Shown: in pieces, positions 8,132 to 16,781 of the stretch
Layout of the letters: each line of letters starts with the position of its first letter
How positions within the stretch are numbered: the stretch's first letter is position 1
NCBI RefSeq assembly: GCF_900101395.1
Contig: NZ_FMZO01000001.1
Coordinates: forward strand, 310,001 to 374,000
Length of the DNA: 64,000 nucleotides
From: Niabella drilacis
GTDB lineage: Bacteria > Bacteroidota > Bacteroidia > Chitinophagales > Chitinophagaceae
Reading direction: 5' to 3'
Translations under genes and position numbers: made by a program
The notes under the pieces: generated by a model
Seen by the model: the letters and a program-made list of their open reading frames with translations, nothing else
What the model was told of the DNA's origin: nothing
Database searches by the model: none

Positions 8132-9697
8132 TTATTTATCGGCCCCGCCTCTGCGTTCGGGTTCTTTAACTTCGGGCCAGGTAGTTTGTTTGCCGTCTGT
8201 TACCGGCAGGATCCGCTTATCGCGACTGGCCGGCTGCGGATCCTCCGATGCCATATAGGCCAGCACCGCGGTAAGGATCACATTCTTCCGCACCTCATCA
8301 AAAACGATCTTGTCGTACGTATCCCGGTTGGTATGCCAGGTATAGCCACCATATCCCCAGCTCAGCGAGCCCAGCATGAAGCTGGGAACCCCAGCTGCAA
8401 CAAACGAAGCATGATCAGATCCGCCGCTGCCCGGCATCCCGGGAAAGCTGGTTTCGATCCCCGCTGTGATATCCCGGGGCACAGCGGAAAGCCACCTTCC
8501 CAGGTAGTCATAAGCGTTTACAAAACCCTGGCCGCTGATATTGGCGATGCGCCCCGTGCCATTGTCCTGGTTAAAAACGGCCTGGATATTTTTCACGACC
8601 CCCGGGTTATCCTTCACAAAGGCCCGGGAACCGTTGAGCCCCTGTTCCTCACTTCCCCAAAGACAAATCAGTATGGTGCGCTTGTTATTGGGGTACAGCT
8701 TCTTCAGGACCCGGATGGCTTCCATCATGGTAATGGTTCCGGTGCCATTGTCTGTGGCTCCCTGGCCGCCATCCCAGGAGTCGAAGTGTGCCGAGAGGAG
8801 AACGTATTCCTCCGGCTTTTCTTTTCCTTCTATGCGGCCAATGGTGTTAAATGTTTTGACCATACCCAGCTCCTTTGATTGCACATGGATCCGGATACGG
8901 GGCGACAGGCCGTTTACGGCCATGCGATACAACATGCCATAATCTTCCACCGCAATATCAATAGTAGGTATTTTTTTGGTGCGGGCCCCAAAGATCCTGT
9001 TAGCGCCCATGATCCCTGTCCAGTTGGAAAGGGCAATGGCTGCAGCACCGGCCTTCTCCAATGCTTCCGGGAGTGTGCTGCCCGTATATCCTGTATTGGC
9101 CATCAGCCTGCGAAAGGCGGCTGCATCTGCGGTGCGCTCCTTCATCATTTTGTCATAAAGGTCGGGTGTGGCAAACTCTTTGATCTGGTAATCGGGCCGG
9201 CCAGACCGCTGGTATTGAGATATCAGCACCACTTTTCCCCGGATCGTCTTTAGCCACGCTGCAAACTCCCCGGGGCTTTTTACAGAGGGAAGTACGACCA
9301 CTTCTCCCTGCACGGGTGTTTTGGTAGCCGGGCTCCAGGCCAGCTGCGTTGCTTCCAGGCTTTTGATGCGGGGAGCGATCATGTCAACCTGTGAGCTGCC
9401 CCGCTGCCAGCCCCGCCATTCGCCAAATTGCTGCTGGCTGCCCTGTACGCCCCAGCTTTCCAGTGTTGCAATGGCCCAGTCGCCGGCCTTTTGCATTTCG
9501 GGCGTGCCTACCAGCCGCGGGCCGATGCCATCAAGCAGTTCCGTTGCCAGCTTTTCCAGTTGGGAATGATGCTGCACTTCGTCAACGATCTTTTGAACGA
9601 CCGGCAAAAGGCTCCCCCGGTCCTGCGGCGCAGATTGGGCAAAGCCCCCGGTACAGCAGAAAAACAGGAAGCAGAAAAAAGTTGAAGCTTGTCTCAT
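8132..9697 (-). CDS. Secreted M28-family metallopeptidase (carboxypeptidase Q-like)
   Basis: A 521-residue secreted peptidase with a signal peptide (TFFCFLFFCCTGGFAQ). A PA-type insert lies in the middle (about residues 130-270, with VVLPSVKSPGEFAAW and KIPTIDIAVEDY), followed by the M28 catalytic domain. The co-catalytic zinc ligands are visible: H and D in LLSAHFDSWDGGQGATDNG, the EE pair in LICLWGSEEQGLNG, D in NQDNGTGRI and the last H in GGSDHASFVAAGVPSF. The order matches plasma glutamate carboxypeptidase (CPQ)-like enzymes, which remove residues from peptides. It converges on the M1 peptidase gene; both may serve external peptide breakdown. Confidence 0.92.
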   Translation of the reverse strand: MRQASTFFCFLFFCCTGGFAQSAPQDRGSLLPVVQKIVDEVQHHSQLEKLATELLDGIGPRLVGTPEMQKAGDWAIATLESWGVQGSQQQFGEWRGWQRGSSQVDMIAPRIKSLEATQLAWSPATKTPVQGEVVVLPSVKSPGEFAAWLKTIRGKVVLISQYQRSGRPDYQIKEFATPDLYDKMMKERTADAAAFRRLMANTGYTGSTLPEALEKAGAAAIALSNWTGIMGANRIFGARTKKIPTIDIAVEDYGMLYRMAVNGLSPRIRIHVQSKELGMVKTFNTIGRIEGKEKPEEYVLLSAHFDSWDGGQGATDNGTGTITMMEAIRVLKKLYPNNKRTILICLWGSEEQGLNGSRAFVKDNPGVVKNIQAVFNQDNGTGRIANISGQGFVNAYDYLGRWLSAVPRDITAGIETSFPGMPGSGGSDHASFVAAGVPSFMLGSLSWGYGGYTWHTNRDTYDKIVFDEVRKNVILTAVLAYMASEDPQPASRDKRILPVTDGKQTTWPEVKEPERRGGADK

Positions 9698-9785
9698 GAT
9701 ACTAAAACGGTTTGGATTGTTGCCAATATAGCCCCTTTCGGCTAAAAAATAAAAAGGGTGTATCTTTAGCAGACATTATTAAGGC

Positions 9786-10169
9786 ATGGAAACATTACTG
9801 ATGACCGGTACTGCCTTGTGGTGTTTTAAACATGAGGTATTAACGCGTAATAAAGGCCGCGATATGGGCCTTCGCGTAAGCGGCGCACCGCCTTTTCACC
9901 AGCACGCAACAGGTATTGCCCTTACAGGGAGCGCTTTAGAACTATCGGGTACCGAATATTACTCGATCCCGCTGGACCGGATCACCCAGCTGTATATCGG
10001 GTTTGATGAATATTATACAAAAAACCTGGTGCATAATTTCGGCCTGGGTGGACAGCCATTGCGCATTGCCACCAGCAGCGGGCAGGTAATGTATTTTTTC
10101 ATAGACTATCATTTTTTCGGTAACGCCAACAAAAGCTGGTTTAACCAGATAAAGGCGCAAATTGTATAA
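9786..10169 (+). CDS. Conserved-looking 127-residue hypothetical protein
   Basis: An open frame of 127 residues from the ATG at 9786, divergent from the M28 peptidase gene by 88 bases. It is predicted to be mainly beta strands: LRVSGAPPFHQHATGIALTGSALELSG, then YYSIPLDRITQLYIGFDEYYTKN, then LRIATSSGQVMYFFIDY and a final helix NKSWFNQIKAQI. The pattern of a strand-rich barrel closed by one C-terminal helix is like a pleckstrin-homology-type fold, but that is inference from pattern only. No signal peptide is present. Codon use matches its neighbours. I do not recognise the family. Confidence 0.65.
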   Translation: METLLMTGTALWCFKHEVLTRNKGRDMGLRVSGAPPFHQHATGIALTGSALELSGTEYYSIPLDRITQLYIGFDEYYTKNLVHNFGLGGQPLRIATSSGQVMYFFIDYHFFGNANKSWFNQIKAQIV

Positions 10170-10170
10170 G

Positions 10171-10216
10171 CCGCGGTCAGCTTTCAGTGGTCTGCCCTGA
10201 GCCTTCAGCAATCAGG
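10171..10216. repeat. Degenerate GCnTTCA heptamer relics
   Basis: This short stretch after the stop codon of the previous gene contains GCTTTCA, GCCTTCA and GCAATCA-type heptamers in partly regular phase. They match the repeat unit of the 18-copy array at 21796-21921 and look like a decayed copy. Confidence 0.4.
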
Positions 10217-10358
10217 GTGGAGTGGATCGCTGAAAGAATCTGATTGCAGACAACTGGTTGCTGATCACAGCCCGGAGCGCCATTAACAGCCTGTTCTTAT
10301 GAAGTTTCTTTGTGCGCCCCTGAGTCCTGTGCAGTTAAATGCCCTATTTTTACAGCTC

Positions 10359-11129
10359 ATGAAACGCAAATATGTTCCACAGGTGGTGACAACGGTAGCC
10401 AAAAAAATGGCCTACCGTTTTTATCGTTTTACAGAAAAAGTGTTGCAGCCTCCGTTTGACCGGTACGATTTTGAAACCTTTGATGTGCTAAAGCGGGTGC
10501 TGCGGAAGGATAGTAACTGTATTGACATTGGCGCACACAAGGGGGAAATACTGGAGGCTATACTAAAAGCGGCACCGGCGGGGCGGCATATGGGGTTTGA
10601 GCCCATTCCGTATTTGTTTAGCCAGCTGCAGAAAAAATACGGCAGCCGTGTACAATTGTTCAATACCGCCCTTTCCAGCGAAGCCGGCGAAGCGGAGTTT
10701 ACGGTGTTTAAAGACCGTCCTGCGGTGAGCGGGTTAAAAGAGCGGAGTTTTGAGGATGCAAATTACGATACCGAAAAGATACAAGTAAAGCTGGAACGCC
10801 TGGAAGACCTGGTTCCTGCCAACCAACCCGTTCACCTGGTCAAGATTGATGTGGAGGGTGCCGAACTGGAGGTATTAAAAGGCGCCCGGCGGATCCTGCA
10901 ACAGCATAAGCCGGTGGTGTTGTTTGAGTTTGGAAAAGGCGGGAGCGACCTGTACGGTGCCACACCGGAGCTGATGTTTGATTTTTTTGATGGGCTGGGC
11001 TATACCCTTACCCTGCAGCAATATTTTCTCAAAGGTTACCCGGGCTTTAACCGGCATGAATTCATTGGCCAGTTTGAAAAGGGATACAACTATTTCTTTA
11101 TGGCCTATGCTGCGGAGCGGACAGTGTAA
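10359..11129 (+). CDS. FkbM-family SAM-dependent methyltransferase
   Basis: A 256-residue methyltransferase of the FkbM type. SAM-binding motif I is seen as CIDIGAHKGEILEAIL, the post-motif acidic turn as GFEPIPYLF, and the family's typical HLVKIDVEGAELEVLKGA with the DVEG segment lies in the second half. Members usually O-methylate sugars, lipids or small molecules; the substrate cannot be told. The ATG at 10359 is preferred to the one at 10299, because a weak -7-like box (TATTTTTA, about 10344) sits just upstream and the N-terminus MKRKYVP is sensible. It is a single gene with no glycan-synthesis neighbours. Confidence 0.85.
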   Translation: MKRKYVPQVVTTVAKKMAYRFYRFTEKVLQPPFDRYDFETFDVLKRVLRKDSNCIDIGAHKGEILEAILKAAPAGRHMGFEPIPYLFSQLQKKYGSRVQLFNTALSSEAGEAEFTVFKDRPAVSGLKERSFEDANYDTEKIQVKLERLEDLVPANQPVHLVKIDVEGAELEVLKGARRILQQHKPVVLFEFGKGGSDLYGATPELMFDFFDGLGYTLTLQQYFLKGYPGFNRHEFIGQFEKGYNYFFMAYAAERTV

Positions 11130-11212
11130 AATGAATCCAGCCACAGAGGTATAGCTACACTGATCCGGATGTTCAGAATACAGAGGACTTTGTACCATTT
11201 CTTTATACTTCT

Positions 11213-11380
11213 TTAGAGCCTGTTTAAATTTTATTGATGGAATTTATTATGAAGCTATTTTGGAGCGAAACAAGGAAAATTTTGCAGGCATAGTAGGCCA
11301 CTATGGCGAAAAATTTAACGCAGTTGCAGCCCAAAACAGCCATAATAAAGCCATTGAATGAATTTTAAACAGGCTCTTAA
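11213..11380. repeat. 168-bp imperfect palindrome, MITE-like
   Basis: The ends are inverted copies: AGAGCCTGTTTAAA at the left and its complement TTTAAACAGGCTCTT at the right. The similarity continues inwards: TTTATTATGAAGCTATTTTGG at the left pairs with the complement of the right arm TTTATTATGGCTGTTTTGG, and even the centre shows ATTTTGC/AAATTTTTCGC symmetry. The whole unit could fold into one long hairpin. It has no coding capacity, sits between two plus-strand genes and appears once in the window. The structure is that of a non-autonomous transposable element. Confidence 0.7.
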
Positions 11381-11493
11381 TCCTTTCCGTCTTTGTGGCC
11401 TATGCACCAGGGGCGCAATTCCAAATGTTCTGAACAGTACTTCTGTGAGGATAGGAGTAGCCTACTTTTTATAACTTTGGAAAAAATAAGCTT

Positions 11494-12333
11494 ATGAATG
11501 GTCCTTATCGCGAGGAGCCTTTTGATCCCGAAAATCCTGTAGTATACCAACCATATGTTAATTATAGCTCTTTTCATCGCATCCGGTCCGGTTTGAAGGA
11601 TTACGGCAAGGATGAATGGGCGTACCAGCCCAGGGAGATCAAACGGTTTGACCGGCTGCCGGAAAAGATCCGGACCATCGCAACGCAGGTATTGGAAGAT
11701 AGCCTTCAGCAGTGGGCAGATAAGGTTACCTTTCACAGCGCCCGTATATACCAGCCGGAACGGTTTTTTAAGGATGAGGTCCGGGCACAGTCCAACTATC
11801 ACCTGGTGCCCCGATACCAGCTTTGGTTTGTTTTTTCTTTTCCCGAAATGCGGGTAAAGGAATATTGTTTTGAAGTAAGCTTCGATAAGCTGGGGCAGGT
11901 ACTGAAATTTGATTTTCCCCGTTACCTTTTTCACCTTGAACAAACACTGTATCATTATGACCGTGCACAGGAACTGGCCCGGGCATATGTTGCGGCAAAA
12001 AAATATAAACCGGTTTTTTTTAACCTGGAACTTAAATACGCTGCGGATTCGGGACAGCTGAACTGGAAATTTTATTACCTGCAAAAGGAACTGGATAGTC
12101 CCGGGGTGAATCAGAAAAAGATCCGGATGATTATTGTGGATCTGACGGCTCAGATGGTGATCTTTGACAGGGAGCTCCACTCCACATCCAATAAAATTCC
12201 GGCGCATAAGGAAAAAAGAACATGTATCTCTGAAACCATATGGAATGGTGAGCGGATACAGATAATGGATGTTGCAATAAGTGTGGAGGAACCCCAGGAT
12301 CAGGAAGCATGGCCCGCCCCCCCGGAACCCTAG
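11494..12333 (+). CDS. Hypothetical protein, 279 residues
   Basis: A soluble protein without signal peptide or membrane segment. It is rich in aromatic residues and alternates basic and hydrophobic strands (ARIYQPERFFKDEVRAQSN, RYQLWFVFSFPEMRVKEYCFEVSFDK, KPVFFNLELKYAADSGQLNWKFYY, KIRMIIVDLTAQMVIFDREL). The last 15 residues are acidic and proline-rich. The start at 11494 follows an A-rich leader. It ends 9 bases before the convergent rsmG stop. I do not recognise a domain; codon use and length suggest a real gene, perhaps lineage-restricted. Confidence 0.75.
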   Translation: MNGPYREEPFDPENPVVYQPYVNYSSFHRIRSGLKDYGKDEWAYQPREIKRFDRLPEKIRTIATQVLEDSLQQWADKVTFHSARIYQPERFFKDEVRAQSNYHLVPRYQLWFVFSFPEMRVKEYCFEVSFDKLGQVLKFDFPRYLFHLEQTLYHYDRAQELARAYVAAKKYKPVFFNLELKYAADSGQLNWKFYYLQKELDSPGVNQKKIRMIIVDLTAQMVIFDRELHSTSNKIPAHKEKRTCISETIWNGERIQIMDVAISVEEPQDQEAWPAPPEP

Positions 12334-12342
12334 GCTACGCAG

Positions 12343-12993
12343 CTACTTTGGCACGTAAACCAGGTACTTTTCCTCAAAGTAGGGTTCGGTAAACAGGTCG
12401 CTGATGGCAATGATATGCGGCCGCGTACCGCTCTCAGAGATCTCCCGGGCCAGGTCGCCGCCTTTTAAGCAGATCAGTCCGGGGGCATGTTCCCCTTTTT
12501 CAATCAGCCGGATGGTATGCGTGGTGTTATCCTTGCGGATCAGGGGCCTGCTCCATTGCCACAGGTCTTTCAACGGGGCCACCGCCCTTGATACCACGAA
12601 ATCGAATTTTTTATCTTTCACCTCTTCAATACGGCAATGCCGGGTACGGATGTTTTTTAAACCAATGGCTTCGGCGATACCATCCACTACTTTGAGCTTT
12701 TTGCCGATGCTGTCTACCAGGAGGAACTCGGCTTCGGGGAAAAAAATGGCCAGGGGTACGCCGGGAAATCCGCCGCCGCTGCCCAGGTCGGCGATCTGTG
12801 TGCCCGGCCGGAAACGGAACATCGTGGCAATGCTTAGTGAGTGCAGTACATGTTTTTCATAAAGACTGCCAATATCCTTTCGGCTGATCACGTTTATTTT
12901 TTCATTCCATTCCTGGTACAATCCTTCCAGGGCTTTTAGCTGTTCCAGTTGCACGGCAGTAAAATCATCAAAGTATTTCAGCAGGATATCCAT
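12343..12993 (-). CDS. rsmG: 16S rRNA (guanine527-N7)-methyltransferase
   Basis: The product methylates N7 of G527 in 16S rRNA with SAM. The 216-residue protein shows the RsmG N-terminal helices (FTAVQLEQLKALEGLYQEWNEKINVISRKD), a strong SAM motif IADLGSGGGFPGVPLAI, the acidic loop LLVDSIGKKL and FDFVVSRAVAPL, the conserved post-motif IV. Loss of this methylation gives low-level streptomycin resistance in other bacteria. It diverges from dnaB across a 415-base gap. In many bacteria rsmG lies near the replication origin, but dnaA and mnmG are not seen here. Confidence 0.95.
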   Translation of the reverse strand: MDILLKYFDDFTAVQLEQLKALEGLYQEWNEKINVISRKDIGSLYEKHVLHSLSIATMFRFRPGTQIADLGSGGGFPGVPLAIFFPEAEFLLVDSIGKKLKVVDGIAEAIGLKNIRTRHCRIEEVKDKKFDFVVSRAVAPLKDLWQWSRPLIRKDNTTHTIRLIEKGEHAPGLICLKGGDLAREISESGTRPHIIAISDLFTEPYFEEKYLVYVPK

Positions 12994-13408
12994 ACTGCAA
13001 AGAAAGCGATTTTTGAAAATTTGAAAGTGAGGAAATGTAAAAACAGGCTGGCAGCGTTCAGCATTCCGCCCGCTTGTTATCCGTTTTCAGCTGATTCAAT
13101 ACCATCTCAGAGATCCGGTGTCAAGTGTGCAACGGATCTGGCCAGAACCACGAAACTTTGAATGTAAAACCTGGAACAAAAAAAATCGCCTGTGCATAAC
13201 CCTGTTAATAATTGGTCCAGAAATAAAGATTTTTTTCTACCCTTTTAAGGGTCTAAATTCGCTTCCTGATTTCAAGGGATCGAAACGGCGTCTCCTCTAA
13301 AATCAATAAATTTAAGGTTGGAAAAATGTTCCCGAAGATCATGGGCGTTTCGCCGATGAGATAAGGGGCTTTTGCTATAAATGGCAGAAAAACAGTTGTT
13401 TTAATATA
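12994..13408. other. Divergent rsmG-dnaB intergenic region
   Basis: A 415-base AT-rich gap that must carry both promoters. It contains TGTGCATAA (13191-13199), a match to the DnaA-box consensus, and 12 bases later TGTTAATAA, one base off. Further right a 6-bp stem with a 2-base loop (ACCCTT/AAGGGT, near 13238) is present. Left of these are short GCnTTCA-like and AAACNT-like heptamer relics (13045-13175). No gene is supported. Confidence 0.4.
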
Positions 13409-14992
13409 ATGGAATTATCGAATGTAAATAAGGACCGGAAACAAAAACGAAGAACGGCAGTTGACCTGGGAACAATGGTTTACGGAAAAGTTCCTCCCCA
13501 GGCCAGGGAGCTGGAGGAAGCGATCTTAGGCGCCATTATGCTGGAGAAGAATGCTTTTGACGCTGTTATCGAAGTATTAAAACCGGACTGTTTTTATGTA
13601 GATGCTAACCAGCGGATCTTCCGCGCCATGCAGTCGCTGGCCAATAAAAGCCAGCCGATCGATATCCTCACCGTTGTAGAAGAATTAAGAAGCCGGGAAG
13701 AGCTGGAAATGGTAGGAGGCGCTTATTATGTTACCCGGCTGACCAATGCCGTGGTTTCTGCGGCCAATATTGAGTCGCACGCGCGCATCGTGTTGCAGAA
13801 ATTTATCCAGCGGGAGTTGATCCGGATCAGCGGGGAGATCATTAATGATGCATTCGAGGACAGCACGGATGTATTTGAACTGCTGGACGATGCTGAATCC
13901 AAATTATTTGAAATAACCAACTCACACCTGCGCAGTACGATCCAGCCTATTGATTCGGTGCTGGTGCAAACCATCCAGCGGATCGAAGACCTGCGGCACC
14001 GGAACGAAGATATTACGGGGGTGCCCAGCGGGTTTAAAATGCTGGATAAGGTTACCTATGGCTGGCAGAATACGGATCTTATTATCCTTGCGGCACGTCC
14101 TGCCGTGGGAAAAACCGCGTTTGCGCTAAACCTGGCGCGGAATGCGGTCATGAACAAGATGAAAGAACATCCGACACCGGTGGCTTTCTTTTCTTTGGAG
14201 ATGAGCGCTGCACAGCTGGTGCAGCGGGTATTGTCTGCAGAAAGTGAGATCATGCTGGAAAAGATCGCCCGGGGCAAGATGGAAGATCATGAGATGAAAC
14301 AGCTTTATACCAAAGGGATCCAGCGTTTGTCACAGGCGCCTTTGTTTATTGATGACACACCGGCGCTGAACATTTTTGAGCTGCGGGCCAAATGCCGCAA
14401 ACTCAAAAATAAACACAACATCGGCATGATCATTATCGACTACCTGCAGCTGATGAGCGGTAGCGGTGATTCCAAAGGCAACCGGGAGCAGGAGATCAGC
14501 TCCATTAGCCGGAACCTGAAAGGATTGGCTAAGGAACTGAGCGTGCCTATTATTGCACTGTCCCAGTTAAGCCGTGCCGTGGAACAGCGGGGCTCCAAGG
14601 ATGGCAACCGGGTACCACAGCTGAGCGATCTGCGGGAATCGGGTGCCATTGAACAGGATGCCGATATGGTTATGTTCCTGTACCGCCCGGATTACTATGA
14701 TATGAACACGAATGCCGAGGGGGAAGACCAGCGTGGACTTACCGAGGTGAAAATAGCCAAGCACCGGAACGGTTCGCTTGAAACCATTAAACTGAAAGCA
14801 TTACTGCATATTCAAAAGTTCATCAGCTGGGAAGAGGATCCTTATAATATTATGGCTGCACCCGGCAGCAGCTGGAAGCGGATCGATGAAGAAGAAGGGG
14901 GGGACAGTGGCGCCAAGTTGTTCCAGGTAGAGAGTAAGATGAATAAGATGAAGGATGATGAGTTTGATGATCTGGAAGATGCGCCGTTTTAA
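13409..14992 (+). CDS. dnaB: Replicative DNA helicase DnaB
   Basis: The 527-residue hexameric helicase unwinds DNA ahead of the replisome. The N-terminal helical domain (about 25-130: PPQARELEEAILGAIMLEKNAFD) is followed by a linker and the RecA-like motor domain. Motifs visible are Walker A ARPAVGKTAFAL, the H1a segment VAFFSLEMSAAQLV, Walker B IGMIIIDYLQLMSG, H3 ALSQLSRAVEQR and the arginine-finger region LSDLRESGAIEQDADMVMFLYRP. The acidic C-terminal tail (DDEFDDLEDAPF) is typical of Bacteroidota DnaB. The Walker A reads PAVGKT where PSMGKT is common, which should be functional. No intein is present. Confidence 0.97.
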   Translation: MELSNVNKDRKQKRRTAVDLGTMVYGKVPPQARELEEAILGAIMLEKNAFDAVIEVLKPDCFYVDANQRIFRAMQSLANKSQPIDILTVVEELRSREELEMVGGAYYVTRLTNAVVSAANIESHARIVLQKFIQRELIRISGEIINDAFEDSTDVFELLDDAESKLFEITNSHLRSTIQPIDSVLVQTIQRIEDLRHRNEDITGVPSGFKMLDKVTYGWQNTDLIILAARPAVGKTAFALNLARNAVMNKMKEHPTPVAFFSLEMSAAQLVQRVLSAESEIMLEKIARGKMEDHEMKQLYTKGIQRLSQAPLFIDDTPALNIFELRAKCRKLKNKHNIGMIIIDYLQLMSGSGDSKGNREQEISSISRNLKGLAKELSVPIIALSQLSRAVEQRGSKDGNRVPQLSDLRESGAIEQDADMVMFLYRPDYYDMNTNAEGEDQRGLTEVKIAKHRNGSLETIKLKALLHIQKFISWEEDPYNIMAAPGSSWKRIDEEEGGDSGAKLFQVESKMNKMKDDEFDDLEDAPF

Positions 14993-15068
14993 TTCGTTCC
15001 AGGTTGTTCCGGCAGCCGCGGCAGGTTTAACGCAGTACCTTGAACTTTGACTTCAAACCTCAAATCAG

Positions 15069-15788
15069 ATGCCCGTTTTGCAACTCCCTTTTTTTTATAT
15101 CAGCGAATACATACCCGGTGAAAAGAACATCATACTGGATGAAAACAATTCCCGCCATGTAGTACAGGTACTGCGGATGCAAACCGGGGAAGCGTTGCAC
15201 CTTACAGATGGAAAGGGACACCTGCTTACGGCGGAGATCGCTGATCCGCATAAAAAGCACTGCGGGGTTTCCATAACCAACACCGCTTTCCTGGAGCCAT
15301 GCTACCCGCGGATCACCATTGCCATTTCCTTATTAAAAAATGCGAACCGTTTTGAATGGTTCCTCGAAAAAGCAACCGAGATCGGTGTGGCATCCATCGT
15401 TCCCCTGGTTAGTGAACGCACGGAAAAGGACCGCGCTAAAACAGAGCGGTTGCAGCAGATACTTATCAGCGCCTTATTGCAAAGCCGGCAGGTCTGGCTG
15501 CCACAGATGCCGGAACCGGTAAAGTATACTGATTTTATAAAGGACCGCGGTTTTCAGGCTATTCCCCGGAAATTTATTGCCCACTGCCTGGAAGAGGAAA
15601 AGTATTCGCTGAAGGACCGGCAGGTAGATGCCGATTGCATCATCCTCATAGGACCGGAGGGTGATTTTACAACGGAGGAGATCGGCGCGGCCCTGGCAAA
15701 CGGTTATCAGCCCGTAACCCTTGGGGCTACAAGGCTGCGTACCGAAACCGCAGGTGTGGTAGCAGCAGCCCTGCTTTGTGTGCGGTAA
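15069..15788 (+). CDS. rsmE: 16S rRNA (uracil1498-N3)-methyltransferase
   Basis: A SPOUT-class methyltransferase of 239 residues that modifies U1498 of 16S rRNA. The N-terminal PUA-like domain (1-75) contains the family's NNSRHVVQVLRMQTGEALHLTDGKG; the C-terminal knotted domain shows LLKNANRFEWFLEKATEIGV, PLVSERTEKD and the cofactor-binding ILIGPEGDFTTEEI with TLGATRLRTETAGVVAA at the end. All are intact and the length is standard. It lies 76 bases behind dnaB in the same direction and may be read through from it. The ATG at 15069 gives the usual short N-terminus. Confidence 0.95.
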   Translation: MPVLQLPFFYISEYIPGEKNIILDENNSRHVVQVLRMQTGEALHLTDGKGHLLTAEIADPHKKHCGVSITNTAFLEPCYPRITIAISLLKNANRFEWFLEKATEIGVASIVPLVSERTEKDRAKTERLQQILISALLQSRQVWLPQMPEPVKYTDFIKDRGFQAIPRKFIAHCLEEEKYSLKDRQVDADCIILIGPEGDFTTEEIGAALANGYQPVTLGATRLRTETAGVVAAALLCVR

Positions 15789-15932
15789 GAACGCAAGCTC
15801 TTTGCGACCATGAAAACAATAAAACGTCCTGCCACATGGCTGAAATAAATATTCCCTGCAGGAACTTGTTGAATCAAGGCTGCCGGAGGCACTCATAAAA
15901 TACATAGTGCAGCGGGGGCAAAACCGTCCCGG

Positions 15933-16781
15933 TTATTTTATTTCATCCGGACAACCATTTGCTACCCGGGCAGGGTCGGTTTTTCTTTTACGGATCAATA
16001 GTTTCCAGATGGACTCCGGTAATACCGGTTTGGCCAGCTGCCCAAGATAGCTTTTAGGGAAAGCTTCTTTAATGCCCACCTTTTCAGGTTCGGAAGGCGG
16101 GCAGCTATAAGTGCCAAAAACGAGATCCATTAAGGGGGAAACATTGGCATAATTGCCCGCATCCCGTTCAATATCATGATGCCAGTGGTGTAACTCCGGC
16201 GATCCGATAATGTATTTCAGCGGACCGATCGGCAGCCGCACATTGGAATGAATGTAAATGGCCCAGATGCCTCTGAACGCAACAAGGATGGAGAGGGCTT
16301 CCAGATCGAACCCCAGCAGCAATGCGGGTAAATTGATCAGCCCCACGGTATAGATCGTGTCCAGCGGATGCTCGCGGTGAGCGGCCAGCCAATCAAGATG
16401 CTCTGTGCTGTGATGTACTTTATGAAACCTCCATAAAAAGTCTACTTTGTGTTGTATCCGGTGTCCCCAGTAAATGAACAGATCGCTCAGTAAAATTACT
16501 TCCGTTGCCTGCAGCCACAATGGCTGGTTACCCACCAGGAGCCGGAAGTCCCTGGGCATAACCCCGTCAAGCCAGTTACCCAGTATGTTTAAAAGCATTA
16601 ATACAAGGCCATTCCATAAAAGATATTGCCCCAGAAAATAACACAGATCCAGCACCCAGTTGCTCCGTAATATCTTTTGTTTCTTCTTTGCGGGGAAAAC
16701 GCGCTCCATAGGCATAAAGACCAGCGACAGGAAAAGGAAACTGGCGCCCGTTGCAATAACCAACTTGAGGAAATCCTCCAT
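15933..16781 (-). CDS. Sterol desaturase / fatty-acid hydroxylase family membrane protein
   Basis: A 282-residue integral membrane di-iron oxygenase. Four or five hydrophobic segments are seen, and the histidine clusters that hold the iron pair are present in order: HRIQH, then HKVHHS, then AAHREHP, and finally the HHWHHD cluster near residue 205. These enzymes hydroxylate or desaturate lipids; the substrate is unknown. The start codon shares one base with the stop of the upstream small gene (TAATG at 16781), so the two are translationally coupled on the minus strand. An intergenic stretch after rsmE separates the convergent genes. Confidence 0.88.
   Translation of the reverse strand: MEDFLKLVIATGASFLFLSLVFMPMERVFPAKKKQKILRSNWVLDLCYFLGQYLLWNGLVLMLLNILGNWLDGVMPRDFRLLVGNQPLWLQATEVILLSDLFIYWGHRIQHKVDFLWRFHKVHHSTEHLDWLAAHREHPLDTIYTVGLINLPALLLGFDLEALSILVAFRGIWAIYIHSNVRLPIGPLKYIIGSPELHHWHHDIERDAGNYANVSPLMDLVFGTYSCPPSEPEKVGIKEAFPKSYLGQLAKPVLPESIWKLLIRKRKTDPARVANGCPDEIK

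Noticed and set aside
13160..13260. Chromosomal replication origin
   Set aside because: Only one exact and one imperfect DnaA box are present, without a full cluster or a nearby dnaA gene; kept as a low-interest observation only.
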